NCBI GenBank assembly: GCA_037974965.1
Contig: JBBPFI010000013.1
Location: forward strand, 682,001-746,000
DNA length: 64,000 bases
Source of the DNA: Dacryopinax spathularia
Lineage: Eukaryota > Basidiomycota > Dacrymycetes > Dacrymycetales > Dacrymycetaceae
Reading direction: 5' to 3'
In this document: positions 1 to 11,077 of the stretch, piece after piece
Layout: each line of letters opens with the position of its first letter
How positions within the stretch are numbered: the stretch's first letter is position 1
The notes under the pieces: model-generated
The model's database searches: none
What the model was told of the DNA's origin: nothing
The model's input: the letters and a program-made list of their open reading frames with translations, nothing else
Program-made: the position numbers and the translations under genes

Positions 1-138
1 ACGCCGCAGGGTCAGCTCACGGTGGAGCAGTATCAGCAGCTTAACCTCCAGCAACAGCAGCAGATGATGATGAATATGGGGCAACAGTATGGGATGCAGG
101 CTGCGCCTACGGGGATGCAGGGGTATGGATGGCGATAG
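1..138 (+). CDS. 3' end of a Gln/Met-rich protein (partial)
   Basis: An open frame enters from the left edge in frame 1 and ends at TAG 136-138, giving the last 45 residues of a protein whose body lies outside the window. The tail is very rich in Gln and Met, with a Q5-M3 run, and finishes in Gly-Tyr-Gly-Trp-Arg. Such Gln-rich ends occur on fungal endocytic adaptors, RNA-binding proteins and transcription factors alike, so no function can be assigned. The reading-frame call rests on composition and on the clean stop only. Confidence 0.6.
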   Translation, partial: TPQGQLTVEQYQQLNLQQQQQMMMNMGQQYGMQAAPTGMQGYGWR

Positions 139-542
139 CCCCTCGCTCCCGGGCCAACCTTTCTCTTACAAGTCCGGAATGATCTCTTTTCCTCGCTAGT
201 TATTTGTGATGCTCCGAGGTCTCTCTGTCAAAGTGTTGTACACGATACCATCATACGTCCCCCTGAAGGTTCTAAATGAGGTTGTAACGAATATATCCTG
301 TGCACTTGCCTGTCCGTCCGTGCGAAAGCCGTCGTCGGAGATAGTTACGATAAATGACGCTCGAGGCGTCGGCGTAATGTCCTCCTCGGACCGAGGCCGA
401 CCGGGCGGGGGGTACTCCCATCATCCGGCTGACTGACACGCAGCCGCATTACGACCATCACTGCCTGCTTCATGTGCACTTCGTCCTCTTGATATACAGC
501 GCAAGACTCGTGGGAGGAGATACTTGAGAGAGATAGAGAAGG
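139..542. other. Intergenic spacer between the left-edge gene and the F-box gene
   Basis: This holds the 3' flank of the left-edge gene and the promoter/5' leader of the F-box gene. The short open frame at 206-436 has no recognisable composition or motif. I see no RNA gene or repeat. Confidence 0.5.
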
Positions 543-2834
543 ATGGACGACTCTCCACTACGAAGGATCGCTATCTCCGCCCTCCTCTGCGAGCGACCGG
601 AGCCCCCAACGGGGAGCAACCCGTTCCTCTCCACGTCAGACGCGCCCACACTAGATGAGGTGCGCCAAAAACCACCTATACAAGACCACAGAACCATACT
701 GACCCCATTGAAGAACATGGCTTTCCGTGCTGGCCCATCCCGTATCCCCATACCTGCTCTCCGACACTCGCCCATGCCTGACCTACGCTCGGAGCGGGAC
801 AACCTCCTAGCCGACGCTATCGAGCTGGCCGACACGCTCACCAGCATGCTAGAGCAAATCGAACCGCGTCGCTCGATATTCAGTTCCTCTGCGCACGGCC
901 TGAAGCCGGGCAGCGCAGCGCACGCGACGTACACGCTCGAGTCCAAGTTACACCGCCGGCTGCAGAGGATAAACGAGAGAAGGAACGATGCGCTCGCGCC
1001 TATGTCCCGGCTGCCGGACGACGTCCTCCGGTATATCTTCAGCGTGCCCTCTGTCGAAGGATGGCCCAAATGGGGCCAGTTCTCCGTGCTTGTCTCGCAT
1101 GTCTGTAGGCGGTGGAGAGCGGTTGCGCTGGATACGCCGTGCATGTGGGCGTCTGTGCGGTATGCGAGCAGGCTGAGCGACCCGTTCTCGTCGATGTGGG
1201 ACGAGCTTAATCTTGTCCCCCCTATCACAACGGGCTCGCCTGCGAGGGACTTGACCCACCCGTTCTGGGATCATAGAGGGCATGATGCGACGATGCATAA
1301 GGACGCTACGTTCCTGCAACGATCAAGATCCGCAAGACTCGATATGGAGCTCAACATATTCGAGTACCCCGACCTAGAAGCAGCACCCGTCGAGACATAC
1401 CTCCGCCGGCACCGGGACAGAGCCGCAGACGTCTCTCTCAGCGTGGCCAAGTACTCCACCGGTTCCCTAAAGAAAGTCATGAACCGCCTAGTAGAAGAAG
1501 GCGCAAAACTTCAGCTCCGGAAACTGCGTATCTCCTCCCGGCCCCTGTTGGCCCAGATATTCGACACGAGCATGACCGACTTATTCTCGTACGACATGCC
1601 CAAGCTGGACGAGGTCTTCCTGTCGAACATGCCTCTCCCGGCAAGCTTCGAGCCGAACTACAAGCTTCTCGGGGCGTGCAGGAAGCTCACGCTGCACGCT
1701 TCGCAAGAATCGGGTTTCTCGGGCGATAAGATGCTCGTCCTCCTGGCGGGATGTCCGGAGCTGGTCGAGTTCCGGCTTGTGCTCGATAGGCCTATCGTCG
1801 ATTCTTCGCAGGCGGCGCAGCCGAGAGAACGACTGATCTTGCCCAAAGTAAGATACTATAGTGCCTGTACCGCAAGATGGGGCGCAGATATCGCCTTCCT
1901 GCTCCTGCGCATGCCGAATGTCACCCATCTGGAAGTGCAAAGGGATATAATCAACACCAACGTCGAGCGGGAAGACTACGTCGGCTACCTCAAGGGCTTC
2001 ATCCGGTCCTCAGCTGCGCCTCTTGAGTACCTATCCGTGAAGGGGCTCGAACCAGCCTCATTCGAGGAGATCCTCAAGGACGTCCCCTCGATCAAGTATC
2101 TTTCGTTCAACAAACGCCTCTCGCTATGGGAGCCGACGAACAGCTATCAGACGCTCTTCCGCGTTCTGCTCGAATCGGTCATCAGGGTCAAACCGGGCGA
2201 CAAGCCTACCTGCATTTGTCCGAACCTGGAATACATCTCCTGCGACTTGCTCGCGGTCCCTTCGCTCGTCAAGGCCGTCTCGGACTTTGCCCTCGTCCGG
2301 TCGACCGCCCTGCGAGTTGGGAAAGAAGGTATCTCTCCCATCCGCCGCGTAGAGCTGGGCGACTGGCCGCCATCCGGTATGCCCGCCACGCCCGCCCAAG
2401 CCTACATCAACGAGGACAACCTAGCGAAATACGTCGACGAGCTGACGATCGGTAAACATCGGTACGACAAGGAGAGCAGGATGTGGTTACCCGGAGCTTG
2501 TTCCTTCAAGAATTTCTTGGAGTTTGGCCAGCCGGCTCTGGATGAACCGCCCCTTGGACCGAGAAGGTACACGTGAAGCTGGACGAACATCGAGTTCGGC
2601 TTACACCTGTTTTACAGTAGGTTGGAGATGCCGAGTTGGCTGGAGGCGCCGCCGGTGCAGGCGCCAGCGCCTCAAGTGGTGGACAACGACGACGACGACG
2701 GTGATGACGGCGATGAGGATATCCCCGCGAGCGTGCGAGGCCCGTCTTGGTGGGTTTGGTACTGGGCGTGTATTATACTTCTTGTTTCGACGCTGCTGTC
2801 GATCGATACCACCGGCAGACGATTCCTCATGTAG
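543..2834 (+). CDS. F-box protein with C-terminal transmembrane tail
   Basis: Likely exons are 543-2566 and 2618-2834, giving 746 aa. An F-box-like segment lies at about residues 155-200, with the LPDDVLRYIF core followed by VSHVCRRWR. This is the pattern that binds Skp1 in basidiomycete SCF ubiquitin ligases. The rest resembles the leucine-rich C-terminal regions of that family, which select substrates. Without splicing the frame stops at 2576. An intron with donor GTACAC and acceptor ACAG joins it in frame to a second exon. That exon carries an acidic Asp-rich run and a hydrophobic stretch at about residues 719-737, close to the C-terminus, so the protein may be tail-anchored. The acceptor is tandem (CAGTAG), so two isoforms differing by one codon are possible. 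The F-box call is firm. The membrane tail is inferred from the splice model. Confidence 0.85.
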
Positions 2835-3029
2835 ATTACACATGCATTCAATTGAACGACGGGTAAAGACTATCTGGTTTAGAGGTGATCGTAAGCAAAA
2901 GGTATATACAACGAAGATGTGAGCGGTGACCCCCAAAAGTAAAGTGAAACGACCATAGTGAACCACAAGAGGACAATCATAAGATAGTAAGACAACAAAG
3001 GCGATATGGGTAACGAACAGACCCAGATC

Positions 3030-6000
3030 CTACATGGTATTCAGATTGGTGAAAGTATCAAGCTGGTCAACATAGTTCACAGGGTCCGGAAGAGGCTGCT
3101 CTTCTGGCATTGCACCGAACCAGTCCATAGGATCGTCCGTGGTCGGCCATGTCCAGCCGGGAAGCAACATGTTTGACGACCAGTTCGCGTTGTTCAGAGC
3201 GCGCATAGATGCAAGATAGTCATCGTCTTCTTCCATGTTGTCGAGGTTGAAGAGACTGCCGCCGAAGGTCGAAGCCGGCACTTCGGTCGCATCGCCGATC
3301 GTGCTGGCGGTACCAGAGACTGAGCCTTCCATATAACCCGCAGTCGGAGTGATCGAGCGCAAGGCTGCGGTGTCCTCCTGTCGAGGGGCTTCCAGGGTTG
3401 CCTGGGCCTCGGTGACAGTGATAGCCGGGGCATTCTCTTGCGTGGACGGTGCTGAGGCTGCCGCCGCTGCTGCCGGTGGAGCGCCGTTGGCGGCTGGAGC
3501 CTTTTCTTTCGTCGCGCTCTGAGGTTCAGCAGCAGCCGGCGCCTCAATCTGCTGAGGTGCATTGCTTTCTTCAAGCGTATGCCGCTTCTCCAGCAGAGTC
3601 TGCAAGAACCGTGCATACAACCGCGGAGTATGCATGTTATCGATCGCGACGCTGTTGAACACCTCCACAACGGAGGTGATCATGCTGACAATATGAGCTT
3701 GCTGAGTTTCGGCCAGCAGAGGCAAGAACTCGGGGCGGAGCAACTATGACAACATTAGCGTCTCTCGTTTGGTTTGCGAGGCAAGTCATCTCACCTTGAG
3801 CAAGAAAGCCGAAGCAAACGCCACGAACAAGAAATGGCCATCCGGCGCAAAGCTAAAGTACTCCGTCTTGGACAGCCTTGTAACGACAATCCTGACAACT
3901 TCGGTCGCCGCACCATAGGCATTGTTAAAGAAGTCAGACAGAGCCTTCGGTTCAACTTTCTTCTCGAACGCCTGCTGGAAGCCGAACGACCAAAGAACGA
4001 GGCGCGAGTACTGGAACAGGCTATTTGGACAAGATCAGCAACAGGATCAGAAGAGAAAGGAAAGCGACCAACAACGGTAACAATTCCACGCGATAGCGGC
4101 ACGCCGGATCGCGCTTGTTCGACTCTACCGCGAACCGCGCCTCGGTATCCTTCCGATACTTCTGCAGCTCAGTCTCGAACTTGGTCGTTACACCGAGCCA
4201 GTCGATGTTCTTGTTCAAGCCCGTAGGCGCGTTCGGGTCCGAGTACACCGCCTCCAGGAACCGAGCCATAATGCGAAGCAGGTTGGTATACGCGCAGAGG
4301 TGGATATCGTACGGATGGTTATACTTGGACCGCTTGTAGAAGTTGGCGGAATGCCGGATGATGTAGTCTTCCCGGATAGCGGTGGGTCTGCCGAGCTGAG
4401 TCGCGGCGGAACGGTCCAGGTTGAAGCAGATTTGCCAGGTGCGGTAACGGTTCAGGATCTCGCGTTCGGTCACTTCGTCCGCGCCCTTCGTGGTGATCGG
4501 GACGTGGAGGTTCAAGTCGGTGGCCATGCGGATAGCGAGACCGAGGTAGAGCCAGCTCCGATCCTCCTCCCATCGCTTGGCAGGCAGGGAGTAAACGCTC
4601 ATAAGGATATAAGCTTGGCAAATCTCGAGACTTTTCCAGCCGTTGATGAGCGACGTAGCTGCGGACGTCCGCGCAAGATGCATGGCGATCTGGTACAGTT
4701 CGGGCCGTTCACGGTAATACCTTGACGAGATGGCGCATACAACAGTGAACAGGAACGGACACCGGCCATATACGTGTGCAGGCGTGTGGATGGCAGGGTC
4801 GAAGATGGCCAAGACGGGATTGAGGCGGTCGTAAAAGCTAACATAAACATCAATATCCAGCTTAGCATGGTGATGGGAAAGAGAACCCACATATTGAACA
4901 GCTTCCTAACTTCGTCAGGACTGACAATCCCGCGCTCCGTAATCTCAGGCGGCGTCTGCCACTCGATGATCCTCCTCCTCAAGCCAGCATTAACAGTCGG
5001 CCCCGGAGCAAAGAACTTCTCGTTCGCGAACCCGACTTCCTCATCCTCTTCAGCTGCCTCGCCAGCGTCGCTCGCAGCGCTCGCAGCGGCTTTGCCTTTC
5101 GCGTCGCCGTCTTTGTTCACGCGAACTCGACTGTCCGCAAGAAGGCCGAAGGGCGTGTCGGGCATAGGAAGAAGTTCGGCAGGCGAACGACCGCGTGCAC
5201 GAGCATTGTTAGACGCATCGCCGCTGTCGGCGGCGTCTTCGCCTTCACCATCAGAATCCGCTTCGCCCTCACTAAGCAGCTGCGCACGCATACTCTGCGG
5301 CTGCGAGCGCGCCGACGTAGGAGACAGATGATCCGCTCCACCCGATCCGTTCGCGCTCGTCGCAGCTGTGGCTTCAGCAGCCCATGCTTGGATATCCGAC
5401 GGAGAGCGTTGCGTGGCAGCTGAGCCAGCAACCCCATTAGGCTTGGCATAGGACGCTCCGGCCGCTCCTAGTGATGCTATCGGTGAGGAAGCGGCGTGGA
5501 AAGGCACGCTCGTCCAGGGATTGTTGAGCTGCTTGAGCAGATATTGGATCGTCGCGTCTTTTTCTTGCAGCTTTTTGTTCAGCACGTCTCGCCAGCTATA
5601 TGCGTTGTCAGCTGATTGCAGAACACTGCAGAACGGGAGACGTACTTCGACTTGACACGGGGTTTCCGCCCGGGATACTCGCACTCCTGATTCCGATGCA
5701 AGCAGCGGTTACACTTCGCCTGACCCGGCTCACGCTCGCATTTCATCTATTTCGGGGGTCAACATCCATAACCGTAGATATATGCGCATATACACACCTT
5801 CAAGCGCTTGCAGTGCGAGCACGCCTGTGGCGTCTTTTTCGCCTCCTTGCCCTGATTTGCTTGTGTGCCATTCAAGCCGGCACCATCTTCCTCTTCGTCC
5901 TCTTCGTCTTCCTCGTCGCCGACTTCGAGCTTCACGTCACGAGTAGACTGAGCGCGGCCATTGTCCATCCTCCGCCTTTTTCTCGTCGGATCCGAGCTGG

Positions 6001-7233
6001 ACGAGCTGCTCGTGTTCCCCTGCGCGGCAGCAGCCGCGTATGCATTTTGCAGCTGTGGGAGGGAGTCGGCCGAGCCGCTAGCTAGAGGAAGGGAGGAAGA
6101 AGAGGAAGAAGTCGACTGCTGAGGGCCGTGTTGTTGTAGGGCTGAAGGATGCGGTCGTCCACTACCGGGAGGAGGAGCATACTGATCCCCGCTGGAAAAG
6201 TACTCGCTGTCTGCCCACGAGGACGGCGATATGCCAGGATATGACTGCTGCGGTCCAAGACCGTTCGTATATGCCTGCCCTTGCTCCTGAGGCGGTTGTT
6301 GTTGTAAGTACTGTCGGATCATGAGTCACCACATATATGCGCAAATTTGCCGGAAGTACATACCTCCGGGTAACCGTTTTGCTGAGGATAGTACATTCCC
6401 TGTCCTGGCGCAGGACTCTGCATATGCTGCTGATGGTGATGGGAGGGGCTGGCGAAATTTTGTTGTTGATGAAAGTGCGCTCCATTCTGCTGCTGGTGGT
6501 TCTGCACCTGCTGCGGATAAGGAGGCAGACCTGAGCTGTCGAAGCTGAAGCTCGAGTACAGCTGGTGCGGGAGGATGTTTCCTCCAAGATTTGTGGTATC
6601 GAGACCGGCGAGATTTGGATAGGTATGCGTCGACGCAGAACCGATATACTGCTGTCGTTGTTGGAGGTCGTCAAAGGCCGCGTTCGCGAGCGCGTTTTGC
6701 TGCTCGAGCTCGTTCATGTACCGCTGGACTGAACCGGACTGGTACGGCGCCGGCTGGGGAGGGATGGAGCCGATCATGATTGACGAGGAAGGATCGTAAT
6801 GGGGTGAGCTGGTCGACGGCGAGGGCAGCGTCCCGGCCGGAGAAAGGTTATTTGTCGCTGATGAAGAAGACGAAGCCTGGGTCGGCGTAATCGAGCTGCC
6901 TTGTGTACGCTCGTACGAATTTGGGCCAGCGGGGTGAAGTCCTCCTGCTGCTACAGATTGTGACGTGCTAGCTTGGTTGTATGTAATATCAGAGGAGCTA
7001 GTGTCGACCGGTCTGAGCGAGTGGGCCTGGGAGTAAGAGGTATGCTGGAGTGGTTGATTAGGGTGGGCCTGGACGTGTCCCTGCTGATGCTGCTGTTGAT
7101 GATGATGCTGATGATGCTGTGGAGGCTGGGCTTGGCCTTGCGGGTGCGGTCGGTGGTTATGGTTGGCCGAAGGAGGGAGGCCGTGCTGCTGTGGTGGTTG
7201 GTGGTAAGACTGCTGTTGGTGAAGGTCCGTCAT
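3030..7233 (-). CDS. Zn2Cys6 fungal-specific transcription factor
   Basis: Seven exons are joined on the minus strand: 7233-6364, 6310-5798, 5746-5646, 5595-4891, 4837-4073, 4020-3795 and 3743-3030, giving 1297 aa. The first 290 residues are rich in Gln and His, a typical low-complexity activation region. The binuclear cluster at about residues 453-481 has the spacing C-x2-C-x6-C-x8-C-x2-C-x6-C and is interrupted by an intron after ACSHCKRLK. A short coiled coil follows. The fungal middle-homology region starts near residue 725, with FYDRLNP, DPAIHTP and CPFLFTVVCAISSRYY. The C-terminus is acidic and Ala/Pro-rich. The middle region resembles the priB/PrtT-like group, but the target pathway cannot be named. 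The exon 5-6 donor at 4073/4072 was chosen because it restores the LLPF-LFQYSRLV junction; nearby GT sites are possible. Introns 1 and 2 carry the GCGCATAT element. Confidence 0.93.
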
Positions 7234-8261
7234 TGTGTGCTTCTGTCCTGTCTTTCACCGTTCGGAGACAGCCAGGGCCGGCAAGACGGAATGGAGCGGG
7301 AGCACTACTGCACTGCACTGCACTCGACCGAGGCAGGTTGCGAGGGCGGCGTGTGTCTGTGGGTGAGGGGGAGGGGAGGAGAAGGACGGACAGCGTGGAG
7401 TGCCGACGCAGAGCCTACGGGGATTTCTGAATCGCCGGTGCCCTTGCGGCCCTTTCGTGAGAGGGATCCAACTGGATCCGCCGGCTGCCACACACCTAAA
7501 AGGTCGAGAGCCCTAGAGATGATCGACCGACGAGCGGCGAGATTACCCTTGTCTGGACCAGCGGAATGCGCGTGTATGCGCTGGTTTGGAGAGAGGATAA
7601 GTTGGTTGCTCGCTGTTGACTGCTGAGGGAGAGAGAGAGAAAGAAACGATGCTGTCTAGCGTCTCGCGCAAGTGGGGGCCCCTTCCTATATTTAACACGG
7701 CTCGGTGGGGGGAAGTGGGGGGCAGACAACACAACGGCAGATCTCGTCCGGTCAGGTTCCCAAAGGCGCACGGGAGCGTGCCTTTTGGGTGCACCAAGCA
7801 AAATTGTGTCAGCATCATCTGCTGCTCTTACGCCAACCGCCCGCCCCGCTTGCCCGGCCCTTTTACACCAACAAATGACCCACAATCGTCCTGCTTCTTT
7901 CGCTGGGGCCCACAGAGCCCAGCACGCCCAGCTGACACCGGTCTGCCAGATTGGGAACCGAATAGGGCGCTAGCGGCTCCAACTCTCTCGTCTCATTGGC
8001 TAACAACGCCTATCGTCACCTCGAAGCAGCGCCCGATTCGTAAATTGCGCAGATGCCGCGGCCTCGGCAGGAACGTGAGAAGCATACCAGGTTAGGGGTC
8101 CTGCTTCCGCTCAGATCCGAAGAGAACGAGCGGGGTCGTTTCCACCAGAACGCCACTTGTCATTCCACGACGCGTATGGTCATAACCAGTTACCCTTTCT
8201 GCTCAGGTGCGACACATATCGACCTCCTCGACACCTCATTCCGTTGAACAATCAGTCGACA
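7234..8261. promoter_or_regulatory. Divergent intergenic region, transcription factor / SPC1
   Basis: About 1 kb separates the start codons of two divergent genes and must hold both promoters and leaders. It contains a short ACTGC tandem repeat near 7305-7325, in the transcription-factor leader, and pyrimidine-rich tracts before the SPC1 start. I see no convincing TATA box and no coding potential. Confidence 0.5.
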
Positions 8262-8670
8262 ATGGACGTTCTCAATAGCGTGCAAAAGGCAGCCCAGCGC
8301 GTTCTAGAAGGCAAAATCGTACTGCTTCTCCCTGTTTGCCCCGCACATTCGCGCTAACGGACCATCCCTCCACGTCACAGGACTTTGTCGCGCAACAGCA
8401 GGCGGAGCTAGCGACATACATCGTGCTATCCGTCAGCACGCTCGTCTCGTTCCTCGCGGGTTACCTCCTTGCGGACCTACGCGTCAGCCTGGCTGTATTC
8501 GGCAGCTCTGTCCTTCTCCTCGTCCTTGTAAGCTTATCTCTTCCGACCTACCCTTAACCCGCTCATGCGGTCCCATTCTCTTCCCGCAGGCATTCGTCCC
8601 GCCCTGGCCGTACCTGAACCGACACCCCGTTCCCTGGCGCTCACCCGTCCCCGGGCCCAAAAGCGAATAA
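8262..8670 (+). CDS. SPC1: Signal peptidase complex subunit 1 (SPC12 family)
   Basis: Exons 8262-8318, 8381-8527 and 8590-8670 give 94 aa, the usual size for SPC1/SPC12. This small non-catalytic subunit of the ER signal peptidase has two membrane helices with both termini in the cytosol. The sequence shows the amphipathic N-terminus (NSVQKAAQRVLEG, then DFVAQQQAE), a first helix (TYIVLSVSTLVSFLAGYLL), a short turn and a second helix (VFGSSVLLLVLAFV). It ends in the family-typical PPWPYLNRHPVPW. Intron 1 has a clean GCTAAC branch site. The family match is strong in length, topology and C-terminal motif. Confidence 0.95.
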
Positions 8671-11077
8671 TTTGCTCACTCTGTCCACCTTACTCAACGG
8701 ACAGTCGGGCCGGACGCCTGCAGCACGGGCACGCGTCAACTGCAGCAAATCGCGAACGTGGCCGTATCCATCTCCCATCTCCATCTTATCCGCTCCACCT
8801 CACCCCCGCCCTTCTTTGCCCGCGCTCGCCAAAGCCAAGACGGGCAGTACGTAATCTCCCGTCGTACGATCGCGCCAACGATCCCTCATATCAGCCCGAT
8901 CAATCTTTCCGATCGAACGCTGCAGACTGCATATTCCGGATGTACACTATACCCCCCTCCTGTCTGTCCACCTTGTTTTAACAAACGCTCATAACCCAAG
9001 CTCTGATCCTCACCAGTCATCAACCGCACTAGCCTCGAATCCGATCCCAGAACGGGCTCGTATCCTCCGCGCCAAGACAACTCTGAGCTAAATATAAAAG
9101 CCCAGAAAGCATCACGTGCCCGGGCCCCGCTCCCTCTCGGGCCAGGCCTCCTCGCCCTAAACGTGGGAAGTGGCAGTGCCCCGCGTCCCTGGAAAAATCC
9201 TTTGTTGGGGTGGTGGTGCCTGAACTTGCGTCCCTTTGCATGCAAGCGATGACAGGAACACGAGGCAAGTCGATATTGGAGAATAGAGAGATTCCGCACT
9301 GCCAGTGAGGGTAGCGAGCTCACGGACCCTGAGCCCCGTGCGGGTCACTTTTATATGTCCTACATAGTAACTTGCGAGTACCTTTGGGTCCCTTTCACAC
9401 ATACCAAGTGCTTATTATGTAGCTGATCGAGACTAAGCCCAAAGGTGGGCACTTAAGCCAAGTTTGGTCCCATTTGTCGCGGCCATTCAGGCTCACCACC
9501 CACCCCGAACTGACCAATCAGAAGCGTTACTTTTGGTGGGAGATTGCCATCACCAGAAACAACCTAGTATGCATCCTGAGGAGTTTTCCGCTCCCATACC
9601 ACCTGAGCTACACCTGAACTTCCATATGACCAAGTACAGGCTACGATTGATTAGGACGGCAAAGAGATTTCCGTTGGCACAGTCACTATGTTTTCCATTC
9701 AAAATCGTAATTTAGCAGGCCAGGGTCCGGGAGGTCACCATCCTCACGCGCGTGCGGAAACTCTCTAATATGACGGACTGATATGCTGCGCCTGATGGTA
9801 AGGATGGCGACGCCCCTGAATGCATTACGATGGACGAAGTCAAATTCCTGTTCCTCGAGGCTTGCGAGGGGGAATACAATCTGGTGTCAGGCCAACCACC
9901 CAACCAATGATCCACATTCCACTTCCTTCCGCATCTCCGCGATCCCAGGAGGCACGCGTTCCTCCCGACCCAGATCTCTGGCAACCTCCTCAGTCTGAAA
10001 AATTGCTGCGACGACGCGAGGCAGATGCAGCGAAATGAAAGAGAACAGCCACTCGTGCCTGGCTGTCAATGATAATACCACAAGGCCTGGGACAGGCTTT
10101 CATGCCATTGCAATGTCAGATCGGGAGCGCCCGAGCGCTTGGACCGCTTGGACCACACTAATAATCCGATCTCAAGAGTTTCTCCGGTTGATCTATCCTT
10201 CCGAACACTGAGCTATATCGATGTCGAAAACTACTACTAGCGCAGTTGTCGTAGTGAACCACCTACCACGCTCCTACCCTCATTCCAAGCATGTGTCTCG
10301 CTCTGAGTCTTTGTCCACACTGGCGGCATTCAGCGGAATCGGCGAAACAAAAAAGAATCCTGCATACCTCGCCCACCTCCACCTCACCTTCTCCCACCAG
10401 CGACAACCATGATCTCAACGACCCGCCTCCCTGCCGATTATCAGACAATATGGCGTACCTGGCCTATCATAAGCGCCCGAGCATATTGTCCGGAGTTTCA
10501 CCTCCTGTATCTTCTTCGTTCCCTAAGCTCGGGACGAGAGACCAACCCTGACTTCTTTGCTACCTTCTTGTATTCCGGTATGTGTCCGGCCCGGTTTGGG
10601 AAGGCGGGGCGCCACAGGAGGATTTCGTGCCGCCGGTAGATCGCCGTGGTTTGGCGGGCGGAGGTTGTCGGAGTTCTTGGCCTACCGGTTTGTATTGCAC
10701 CAAAAGATTGGATCGTAGATTCTGGGAGCTGGAGATCTTAGAACTGGAGGTTCGCGAAGTGCACAGCAGGGATCCTATCTGCAGGTTCTGGGCTTGGGTT
10801 GGAGGCGACTTAGGTGGCTGTCCGTTTCCCTACCTAACTACAGTATATCTTGTGGATAAGTGGATGTCACGTTATGCAAAGGAGTCGTGTATGCGTATGG
10901 TATTACAGTGCCCCATATCGTTTGTACAAACCAATGCGTGAATAAGATAGTCCATGTATACAACCCAAACCCAAACGTATATCCCTCATCCAATCTCAGT
11001 CCCAGCTCAGCCGAAATCCCACACCCAATCCTAATCCCAATCCCAATCCCATTCCAGTCTAACCCAAATCCCACCAA
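8671..11077. other. Gene-free region between convergent genes
   Basis: This 2.4 kb lies between the 3' ends of SPC1 (+) and the CFEM gene (-). Open frames are short and lack codon-use or motif support. An AATATAAAAG box at about 9090-9099 and a CACGTG at 9113-9118 would be promoter-like if a transcript started here. A 9-bp inverted repeat (ACCTTTGGG / CCCAAAGGT) lies at about 9379-9446. I found no tRNA cloverleaf or transposon protein. Confidence 0.5.
10965..11070 (+). repeat. Degenerate CCCAAT/CCCAAA simple repeat
   Basis: Imperfect hexamer units of the CCCAAT, CCTAAT and CCCAAA kind recur immediately downstream of the CFEM stop codon, probably in its 3' UTR. On the minus strand they read as G3-rich runs. 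They superficially recall telomeric repeats but are irregular, short and internal, so microsatellite origin is more likely. Confidence 0.6.

Noticed and set aside
470-1228. 252-codon open frame on the minus strand across the F-box gene
   Set aside because: It is antisense to a clear F-box coding region, with no domain or sensible composition; GC-rich coding sequence often leaves such shadow frames.
8886-9323. 145-codon minus-strand frame near the TATA-like box
   Set aside because: Arg/Ser/Gly-rich chance frame. The AATATAAAAG box lies inside it rather than upstream, so the two do not support each other.
10965-11070. Possible interstitial telomere
   Set aside because: Units are irregular mixtures of CCCAAT, CCCAAA and CCTAAT, not a clean telomeric array, and lie directly beyond a stop codon.
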